In this document: positions 54,708 to 64,000 of the stretch, one piece after another
How positions within the stretch are numbered: the first letter of the stretch is position 1
Layout: each line of letters opens with the position of its first letter
NCBI GenBank assembly: GCA_013433145.1
Contig: CM024188.1
Coordinates: 10,220,345-10,284,344, forward strand
DNA length: 64,000 nucleotides
DNA from: Ascaris suum
Lineage: Eukaryota > Nematoda > Chromadorea > Rhabditida > Ascarididae
Direction of reading: 5' to 3'
Notes under the pieces: model-generated
Database searches by the model: none
Told to the model about the DNA's origin: nothing
Seen by the model: the letters and a program-made list of their open reading frames with translations, nothing else
Program-made: the position numbers and the translations under genes

Positions 54708-56861
54708 TGTAAAGCCCATTGAAAGAACTCGTTTACAGTAAGATCAGTGGTGCCCCAACGCGCAATTCGATTAAATGGGTGGTACAATACAGGTGCACAT
54801 TGCGTGTGAGTGCTTGTAGGGCGCCATATTATTTCCGATCACTCGGTATACCGTTACGTTTATTGTCAACAAAGAATATGTTCGTAAAAAAGACGGTGAG
54901 TCAGTGACGCGGTGAAAACGGAGAACGGAAAGTCGATGAAAGAAAACAACGAAATTTTAATGCTGCAGCACATATCGGACTGAATTTTTGACAGTAGGAG
55001 CGACTTCATTTCGAAATTCTTTGACCCCAACTTGCCTCATCCTTTCCATTTCCCCTAATTTTCCTGCAAGATGAGAAACAATTTTCCCTTCATTTCCCCT
55101 CGGTTATACCTACGTAGGAGTAATTCTGTCACATACACATGTGCACATGCTCTTGGTACTTTCATTCATTCAATTATGTACCCCTCCTCCTCTCTGACGA
55201 CAGCCGAGCTACCAAAAACTCGCTTTTGAAAGCATTAGTGAACCCGTACAAATGGTACTATAATTCTGAACTGCTTTCCCGAAATGTCCATATCATTTCC
55301 CATAACTGACTTTTCGATTTATTGCAATCGAAAGCTCCCCATACACCTGGCTAAAACCTGCTGGTCGAAAATCATCTGCAGTTCTAAGCAGCACTTCACT
55401 CAGATATTCACTATTGCGGGAACGCATTTACAACGATGTTTTCTAGCCATTAACATAGGAAGCCACATTTTCTAGCCAAGTATTTGTTTAAGTATACCTT
55501 TGTTCTCGAGTAAATCCAGCGTATCAGCTAAAAAAGGGAAGCCAACGCGACAGAGAATGAGTGGAAGGATTTCTTCATTCAGCATTACAATCTCACAAAT
55601 TGAACAAAACGAAATACTTCGTTGATTCATAAAGAATTCAATACCCTTAAACGCTGAGCCATAAACACAGATGTATGGACGTATAAAAGCAGCCTATAGC
55701 ATATAAATATATATAGTTTCAGGGACATAACCCTCCAGTTACATCCGTTGTGACAATTCTTTAATAACCAACAACCTCACAGAATCTTTTGGGGACCACA
55801 CAGTTTATTTGACACTTTTATTAGTCAGACAGTAATGGAAGCAATATTTTTATTCGTTTCGCATACGCATTGAAAACCAAAGAAAAGAATATTAATAAAA
55901 ATTTATAGTTTTTATGTTCGAAATGACTCTACCATAATTTCAAGTGGGACTGTATCAAAAAGACTTTCACAGACTTGTAGCCGTGAATAAAATAGTAATA
56001 ACGAGACAAGATCAGCAATAAAGAAAGCAGATTGAAAAACATAAACAAAATGGCGAACACAACGGTTTCCTAATATGGCACATCATCGTTATACAAATAA
56101 AGAACCGATTTCCTTCAGTTTGAGAGTTGAATTTGAGACCTCTTCTCTCTTAGAAATGACTTTTTTATCCTCTGCAAAATAAATGAATACCAAAAAGAAG
56201 CGCCTTCAGATTTTCATCGATGAATTTTTTCCACCTTCCTATGAGGCTGCATATGACGCATCAAGGGTTTCTCGTTCGGCTCCCTCATGCAGCCCTTCCT
56301 CCAATCATTATGGCGACCATTCTCCTGCTTAATCGCAAAAACAAAAGACCTTTATAAGGCAATGCACAACAAACAAATCTACCTTTGTCCTTTCAATTCC
56401 GTTCCATTTTTAACCTCTTCAATTGACTGGAAGCATCAGAAGCCGACGCCCTCAAACAAATGGCGCGTAACCCCATAAACTATCAAACAACGCATATAAA
56501 ATCTTATTTTATTCATTCCGAAACAAGAAGGTTCCTCCTCTCTCCTATCTCTTCTAAACATATTCCTTTCAAGAAGTGAAATAAATATGATTTTCCGAGG
56601 AATTCCCTTTTCATTCTTTATGAGCATTTCCTATTTTCACAATCAGTTTAATTTTTGCATATAGTCACAAAACATACAAATGCGGATTCCCAAAACTACC
56701 GGTTATTTGAGATCGACCATTAATGATATAAACTCTCATTTGCGCAGGTCGCTGCCTCTTTAACCGACGGTTTTTTTTTCCAGTGTTAACTCTAGTATTC
56801 GCTTGTGACGGCCAAAGATGAAAAAATACCCAACAATGCGAATAATATTTGACAGAGAGCA

Positions 56862-57992
56862 TCACATATATTCGACGAGCTCGAAGAGTTCTTTGTGGGA
56901 TAATATGCCCACTTCGATCGGATCCGCTTGGTGGCTTTTAACCGTGAAATATTCGACCATCGGCCGACAACCGAAAAGGTTCGCCACTCGTGAACCGACG
57001 ACCGCGATGTGTGGGATTCCTTAACATCGAACATAAAACTACCAACAATCAATGCATCTGCGTTATGCTTATTTCTTTAGCAACACAAAAAATTAAGAAA
57101 AATCAATGCGCATTAACTGAGGTGAAATATTACAATTCATTTTCTACACTTTATTAATGAAAGAATTTTTTAGTTTGAGCGTACGAAGGGATATAATGAG
57201 TACTCGCATCACAATGCCGCCAATGCAACCAGCTATCAAGTCAAGTATTCTAATCCAAAAAATAAGAGGACAACCAAGCTGAGTAGCAAGAAGGAGTCGT
57301 TTGCCAATCGAATAGTCTGTGCGATCATCGTAGAACACTTCATTATGCAAATTTGTGGTAGAATCAAGCTGCTGCGCCAACGAAATCGCATATGATGTCA
57401 ATTCGGGATCTATTTTCGATGAATCAGCAGGAGGAATGATCGCCATTTTGAATGGACAGATCGCGTCCGGCAAACGCAGAGAATTCTGGTCGGGAGAGAG
57501 GACATCAATTGCCGCCGCCATTATTCGGCCTGAATTAAACACTCGTTGAAGGCAACATTCTAATGCACTCTTTTTATCCAGCATCCATCTTCTTTTTGCA
57601 ACAAACATAACAACGCACTCTTTGCAACCTCGGCAAACACAGCTCATATCGGTTTACGTTTAGTATTTCGAAACGAAACAAAGAAATTCCTCAAACATGC
57701 TGTTGATCAATGAGCTTGTTGATGTATGCTCTCGGTGCATCATGAACTTGCCTGTGCAGCGATCTAGTTAGTGGCAAGGTTCGAGCGCCCATAAGCCGAT
57801 TGTGGTAGGCAGGACAAAAAATGGCTTGCGATATCTATCTTCCAAACTGCAACCCTTCTGGCAAAGTAAAGCTTCAGCTGAAAGACCTGGGCGGGTAGGA
57901 CGCCTTTGCAATGGCCTTCTTTTCTTCAAAAAGCACTCTGCTAAATCATGCGAACGGCAGCGAAAAAGATTAATGAGGTTTCGAATCACCTA

Positions 57993-58071
<79 letters not shown>

Positions 58072-61000
58072 CAACTCGCGTAAACCATTTCAGAATATAT
58101 CAAAACATGCTCATTCTTATCGAAATTATTTCAGTGTCGAATACGACAGTGAGGCATTACGAATGGAGTTTGGTTATATTAAATTTCATCAACAGTCAAT
58201 AAATGAGCAATATTTCCCACAGATGAGGAAAAGGGGTGCATAACAATGTCAAGCAAGAACTTAGGGCGTGTTCTGCTTCAGCCAGAGACCACCACAACAA
58301 ACAAATCTATCGTCCAGTTTTTTCTCGGCATCTCTCTAAGCATTTATCACTCGGAGTCTTTACTTTATCGAAAACGATCTCACGACTTTAAAGCACTCGC
58401 TCGATAACGTTCACATACAGCTCGGGGAAGATTGTGGATGAAGGTGAAGGTGCAAATATGCGATAAGCTTGACTCGAGCTTCCAGGCATGGAATCCTACC
58501 AACTTCGCCATACAGAAAGCATATCTCTGAATTAATCACTCAGCAATATTAAAAACAGAAAAAATGGATCACATTCCTGCGGAACGTTGATTGAATAAAA
58601 CCAAAAGTGCCACATCAACGAGTTCACAAAGAGGGACCACGTTGCAGCAATTAAATCTGAATTAAATCAGCCTAAGTGATAACAAACAGAAACCTATGCC
58701 AAGTCCATAGCAGTTCATAACCATCGCAACGTTCTGATATCGCGCACCTAGCGATTTGCTGAAAAGATCGCCAAGCTGGAACGTATGCGCGATCTCTACG
58801 GATGGTATCACCTTCAGGCACTCCTCCGTGCATTCTGAGCACGGCTTCTCGTGACGTCGCGCCAATTCTGCGTTTATACCTACAAAATCCAACTTTATCA
58901 ATGGTATTTCGGATGGCCAACATTCCACGTTTCTCAGCTGAAAGTGCGCTTGACTGTTTAAATCTAAAACTTAACGAGATAAAATGCAACCCGCTGTGAA
59001 CGTGCCAACGAGTTATCCAACCACCTGCCCCGTCCATTTCTTTTTTTCGACATCCTGACAAAACCTCAAGTATTGAATCGTTTTTTTTTCTGGAATACAA
59101 CGACTGAAACACTAACTTCCCTAGTCATTGTTTAATATTTATACAATTCCAGTGAGTGAGAAAAATTACTGAGAGGAATCAAATAAAGGATGGGGCCACA
59201 AGAAAAAACGATCGACGATGGATGCGAAGACGACTGAACGCAATGAGCAGCGAATAAAAAGAAGCAGCCAACAGCAATATGTCACCTCTGTCTCAAGTGA
59301 CGACAACAAACTGCGCACTTCATCGTAACAGCAGAAAAAAAAGAATTTTGTTACTTCTATTCCCCTGCATTAATAAGCTGAGAGGCAATGAAACTAGAGA
59401 CAATTTAATCAAGTTGTTGCCAACCGTGGAGTATATTCCGTGCTCAGTTAATCAATTCTTCGAGACACAGACCTCCTCACTCAATCATAAACATCTCCAT
59501 TACATCATTTCCTGCGGGCAAGCGGTATACTAACCTAACAGCCCTAAATGAAGGAAAGTTTCTCTCGGGAAAAAGATTTGAGGTTTTATAGGAAAGAACA
59601 GAATTTTACTTCTAAACATGAAAATGACTTTAAAAAGAAAAGAAAAATCGAGGAAATTCACTTCCACTTTGGTACCAAATGGAAGGGTAAGGAACCAGAG
59701 AGAAGATTGACCTCACCGCCATAACGTTCCAATGCGCCAATATCATCATCCCTATGACCCCTATGTTACTTACAGCTTACTGTTGTGTGCAAAGTTTCTT
59801 GAAACGAAAAGTACAATACTACAGCGCAATCGCCTTGCAGAAATTAACGACGTGTGGGACGGACTATTTTCAGCAAATGAACGTAACACCTTTTGAGCAT
59901 TTCTCGCAATAAACAATCGAGTCCTCCCCCGATGTGCTTGGCAGGTGATATTCGTGAGACACCGCACCACCGATCTGCCCGTTGTCAGCCCGCACAACAT
60001 GTACCTCGAATTGTAGTGTATCTTGCAGGATGTGATTATACGCCTCAAACAAGCATCCGATGAGCGAACGATGTTTACTTCAGGTCGAGATCACAGACTG
60101 AGATCAGTTTAAGTTTACTTAATTGATAATAAAATCCCTAGTAGACTTCAGCAACAACGAAAGTTATCCGATCAGAACTGCAAAACATCACACGAAAGAC
60201 GGGTTAAGCTACGGTCAACGAAGTGAACAGCAACGTAACCCTCAGTATTCATATCATCCATTATATCAACATCACAATTACTTTTTGAATACAGGATAGC
60301 AAACTTGGTGAACCTGTGAAACGATGCGATACGTTTTGAGTGCGTCCTCTTCTGAGATGTCGAACGAATAGAGATCATTCATCAAAAATTCTCGACTTCG
60401 TAGTAATCCAAATCGTGGATTCATCTCATCGCGAAACTTTGGCGTTGTCTGATAAATCATAAAGGGAAACATCGTTCGCCGACGGAGACCTTAGATATTT
60501 GCAAAAAATGAAGGATAATACCTATCGACCAGAACATCACTACACCCATCCAACGTCGGGAAGGAACTTTCCGCTAGAAAAGTTTTGAAGCTCTCTTGGC
60601 TAATCGTCCTTCTATTTCACAAAGGTTTTCCCTAAATATGACGCCTCTTCAGCGCTTTCCTCTTTTGCAATTAAAAAGCCAAAAAATGCAGATCCTTTCC
60701 TTCGGTCGTTCCTTTCACTTAATCCCCAAAAAAAGCCAATTGCAGTCGACATTAATATTCCATTAATATTACTGCGACGAGTTACATCGAATGTCAACAA
60801 GGTGATCGGAACTTCCTCTTAACGGAACGTTTTTAAGTGTCCGAATTCTACTATGCACAAATATAAGGTAGAGCACTATCACAACTGAGCAACTCGGCAT
60901 GCGTCATCCCCACAGTCACAACTCAACATAGAACTAAGAATAATATACCTCAAATTCATCACTACAACAAATGATGTCTGCGAAGGGACGAAGAATCAAT

Positions 61001-62540
61001 TAGCTACGCTTAGTTTATACATCATGAAGCGCAATCAACATATCACGAAAACGTCGGGTATCCCATCAGAAAGAAACAATTGAAAGAAACAGTTGCAGCG
61101 ATAGGACGTAAATGCCAAACGCTGCAAACGGATTTACATAATCAGACTTTTCTGCATTCACCATGAAGCGTTTATAAATGAAACTTTGAACTTCTCGCAT
61201 TCAGAATTGCATATGGACATTCGGCAAAAAAGTTGTGCAGTGACATCAAAACATTGATCGATGATTGGTCTATATGCGATAAGAAATACGTGGAGTAATG
61301 CTTAAAGAAAAAAACCTCGCTGTGCCGCAATTTGAGTGATCATCTCCTCGGCCGTTGGTTGCAAACAAAATTCTTTTCCTTCGCGGTCAGTGACACGAAA
61401 TATTTCTGCGCCAATTTTGTCCCATCGTCCAACATTTCTCCACAACTCCTTAGCACCCAGCGATGGCATACACATTTTGAACGCACCAATCGCATTCAGC
61501 TCTTCCTCGATTAGCCGCACAAGCTTGTCGATCACACGCTGACCGAAAAATTTCCCAGAAATATAAAACACAACTATCTATTGCTATGAAGTTGGTCCCA
61601 TGTGGATTCTGCGCAGAAATGTCCACCATGATTTCAATTCTGTGGGTCCATATAATAGACACTCCGATCGGTAAGGCATTATTCTGCCGGTAGCAGTAAA
61701 TAGAAAACAAGCTTGCAACAAAGTTCCTGCGCTAGCAAAAACCTGCGAAAAGAACAATCAGTGAACCAGGCCTAGCTCCCTGCCTGGTGCTTTGAACTCC
61801 TGCAAGGCACAACCTATTGCGACAAACTTTGATCAGCATAATCCACACTATAACGAATGATCACCGACAGTGAAGTTGGCACTAAGCGATCAATTTCTTA
61901 GTAGATATGGTTTTCTAAAGATTCTCTGAAACTAACACATGCAAATACAGCGGTAAATTCGACTGGAAACTTGGACGACCGCAAAATGTCTGTCGCGCAG
62001 AAAAACGCATTTTAGTCACCATCGCGAGGTAATTTTAAATTCTTCTGCAACTGATCTCATGAACTGCCCTACAAAAAATGCATACTTCGCCAGCAATCCT
62101 GGTACGATCTTCTATTTGTTCCAAGTCCCGGTCCCTGAATTTCATGACTGAAAATTGGAAGAAAAGTTGACAGGGTACCAATTTCATTCTCAGGGATGTC
62201 CTACCAGTCCACTTTTCATGTAGTAGAGCAACCCTTCACCACAAACGTCTTTGTGGGAACGGCTTCTTGGAAACGAATTGAAGTCGAAATAATTAACTCT
62301 TAGTCATAAAACAACAAAGATGGCATTAAAGAATTGATCATCAACAAGAACAAATAGATGGCGGTATAAACTACACTCACCAAGGGGAAGGATTGAAAAC
62401 AACCCTCTTCCGGCAGGATGAATGAGGCCTTTTTCGAGCATCACATGATAAGAGAGGCTTTTCGTCTTGCTACTTGACTGCGGATTGCCGAGCATCATCC
62501 GTGAAGCTCGGTGCACGACCATCACTCTTAAACATGACAT
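56862..62540 (-). CDS. pars-2: Mitochondrial prolyl-tRNA synthetase, 7 exons
   Basis: Class II aminoacyl-tRNA synthetase that charges mitochondrial tRNA-Pro. Exons in order: 62540-62381, 61543-61316, 60489-60314, 60043-59890, 58879-58694, 57529-57275, 57019-56862; 438 residues (human PARS2 has 475). The N-terminus ([18 protein letters not shown]) is Arg-rich and without acidic residues, like a mitochondrial presequence. Motif 1 lies around [13 protein letters not shown] and the MPSL that follows; motif 2 is [18 protein letters not shown] (147-164); a VSHEYHLP segment and HTFQLG follow; motif 3 is [17 protein letters not shown]; the anticodon-binding domain covers about 315-438 with [14 protein letters not shown] and [11 protein letters not shown]. 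There is no large editing insertion, as in the mitochondrial family. Five of six junctions are canonical; the exon 2 acceptor lacks AG. Exon 3 could end further on, but the GTTCAC donor at 60313 restores the family spacing. Confidence 0.93.
57144..57274 (-). other. Possible alternative 3' end of the prolyl-tRNA synthetase gene
   Basis: If exon 6 is not spliced at 57275, its frame stays open to a TAG at 57144-57146, and an AATAAA signal overlaps that end (57155-57150). The read-through would replace the last part of the anticodon-binding domain by about 44 residues, partly hydrophobic ([18 protein letters not shown]). It could be a truncated isoform or a coincidence. Confidence 0.3.
57997..58069. 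repeat. (TA)36 microsatellite
   Basis: Uninterrupted TA array of 73 bases in the intron between exons 5 and 6 of the prolyl-tRNA synthetase gene. It creates a false open frame of alternating Tyr and Ile on the + strand. Confidence 0.98.
61537..61550 (-). other. Anomalous 3' splice site of prolyl-tRNA synthetase exon 2
   Basis: The - strand reads TTTTTCGGTCAGCG. Protein alignment and phase require the exon to begin at GT CAG CGT (61543), giving LPLG-QRV, but the preceding dinucleotide is CG, not AG. One extra A (TTTTTCAGGTCAG) would make a standard acceptor with the right phase. The next AG (61540-61539) would shift the frame into an early stop. Confidence 0.75.
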
Positions 62541-64000
62541 CTCTTAACACAGTTGACCACTTCAATAACCAAACTCTGAAAGTTGTAATAACGTGACGTC
62601 TTATCCGAAACGAGTGGTGTGTTACATTTGCAAGATATATGCATTCATATGGAAAAAGTGCATTCAAATTTCCTTAGAACAGTAGTGGAGAAGCCTTCAC
62701 CCAAGTGCTAACTTCTTTACTGCAATACGAAAAGCTCAGAAATGAGCATCGATTTCAGTGGCGGAACAGCACGACAGCTGTGCGCACTCATTAAAAGCAC
62801 ATTCAAAAGATAACATCCCTTACATAGAATTCAGCCAATCTACAGATAGTATAAAAGTGTGCACGTAGCTTAGTGATAGAGCACTCTACTCTGCAATGTT
62901 TGCTGCTCTCTTAGTTGCCATCATTCCCTCCTTGCCCCCACCCCCCCCTCTCCCCACATCATCATAGAAGAGACGAAATGAAATATGCCACAATTTCTAA
63001 GTAGGTCTCATGTTGCGCACAAAGATTATTAGATTTAGTTGAACATATAAACGAATGACAAACTTAAAAGGAAACATTTGGCAATAATTTCACCGACTAG
63101 AAGCATATCCATTGTGGATATATCTATGTAGAACGACAATTAAAGGCAAGGAAGGTAGAAAATTCCTGCAAATTGGTTCCCTCACACAACGCCTTATAAT
63201 ATCACTTTACAAGATCGCAATAAAAAAAAAGGAACATATTTCACTCTCAAAAGTATGACAGGTGGGCTGTTTGATAAATAACATGCGATACGGATCCTAA
63301 ATGAACAAGTCAACAGTTTAAATAAATACTCGCAAGGTGAAAATAATCGACAATTATAGGTGGATGACGAAAAAGACAACGCTTCACCATAAACATGAAA
63401 AGGATTTACCACCGGCAACGAAATATCTTGCACTTTTACAAGGAAAGTTTGCTTATGGATGCAGAATTGAAATTAATCTGCAATATTTTTATCGGGGTTC
63501 ACTTTTATCTATACTTGTTTCATGTGCATCCCCATTTTCATGGAAATGATACGACCAACAGCACTCAGTCGAACTCTAAGGACTGGGAAAAATGTAAAAT
63601 ATGTATTGCATAAGCGCTGCACTTTCATTAGTTAAATGGTGAAGATAAGAATGAAGGAGGCATTTTGAGAGCAATCTGACTATATCAGCAGAAGTTTTTG
63701 AACGCTCAGATGAGGAAATCTTCGTGAGCTAGTTGGTAGCGTTAGGGGTCGAGGTGTTAAGTGGGAATAGAAAATTGATGAGGGGAAGGTTGGTAAATGA
63801 GAGATGAGCTGCTCGCTTTCTCAAACATCATTTCCCATCCCCTCATCATTAAAATAACTGTCTCCCATCTCCTTTTCAGTTAAAGATAAAAAACATCACA
63901 TCAATAAAAATTCGACCTTATCAGTAACATTTCGGTTATTTTGACTCAAATTTTCTAAATTATACAAAAAAAAAAAAAAAAACGGTTGGTAAATCAGTAA
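62541..64000. other. 5' flank of the prolyl-tRNA synthetase gene, no gene seen
   Basis: No coding exon is recognised. A TTAAG at 62547-62543 directly before the ATG at 62540 could be a spliced-leader acceptor. A C-run lies at 62935-62956, tRNA D-arm-like text near 62873 and 63728 (not accepted as tRNA genes), and an A-run near 63966. Confidence 0.45.
62935..62956. repeat. C-rich tract
   Basis: Cytosine run with one A and scattered T residues upstream of the prolyl-tRNA synthetase gene. Simple sequence. Confidence 0.9.

Larger units (their letters stand above)
50671..56861. other. 6.2 kb interval between the CARMIL and prolyl-tRNA synthetase genes
   Basis: No gene is firmly supported. The interval contains the 5' flank of the CARMIL gene, including an acceptor-like AG at 50704-50703, 33 bases before its ATG, that could serve trans-splicing. 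It also holds a pair of oppositely oriented TTTA/TAAA arrays (52268-52305 and 52709-52759), a weak two-exon candidate at 53818-54707, and the 3' flank of the prolyl-tRNA synthetase gene. Long hydrophobic frames near 51.8-52.1 kb reflect AT-rich sequence. Confidence 0.45.

Noticed and set aside
57802..58083. + strand open frame with repeated Tyr-Ile
   Set aside because: It is produced by the TA microsatellite inside a prolyl-tRNA synthetase intron.
62873..62905. tRNA D-arm-like text (TAGCTTAGTGATAGAGCA), with a weaker match near 63728
   Set aside because: No GGTTCRA-type T-arm, anticodon stem or closing acceptor stem follows at the right distance; at most a decayed tRNA-derived fragment.

Overview
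This window is nuclear DNA of an animal, most likely a nematode. The GC content looks near 40% by eye. The genes are split into many short exons separated by introns of about 0.1 to 3.5 kb. Most 3' splice sites are TTTCAG-like, and acceptor-like sites lie close upstream of three start codons, as expected for spliced-leader trans-splicing. Long introns and low gene density would fit an ascarid or strongylid rather than a Caenorhabditis species, but the sequence alone does not settle this. No bacterial, phage or CRISPR features were seen.

Four multi-exon genes could be rebuilt exon by exon with matching reading phases. From left to right they are: (1) a CLN3/battenin lysosomal membrane protein on the + strand (about 444-9548, 11 exons, 504 codons); (2) an M20-family metallo-deacetylase/peptidase of the ArgE/DapE type on the - strand (19487-11123, 8 exons, 360 codons); (3) a CARMIL (capping protein, Arp2/3 and myosin-I linker) gene on the - strand (50670-31468, 21 exons, 1135 codons), with a PH-like domain, leucine-rich repeats, helical region, capping-protein-interaction motif and proline-rich tail; (4) a mitochondrial prolyl-tRNA synthetase on the - strand (62540-56862, 7 exons, 438 codons).

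Genes 1 and 2 converge on a 1.6 kb gap. A gap of about 12 kb (19.5-31.5 kb) separates genes 2 and 3, and one of 6.2 kb (50.7-56.9 kb) separates genes 3 and 4. I find no gene I can firmly support in these gaps; they hold simple repeats, G- and C-runs, one perfect hairpin and one speculative two-exon candidate. The four genes belong to unrelated housekeeping processes (lysosome, amino-acid/peptide hydrolysis, actin capping control, mitochondrial translation), and nothing suggests that they work as a unit.

The points most worth checking are a GC-AG intron in the CARMIL gene, a prolyl-tRNA synthetase exon whose acceptor appears to lack one base, a possible alternative 3' end of that gene, and the ancestry of the M20 enzyme. 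I did not find a convincing new biological system here.
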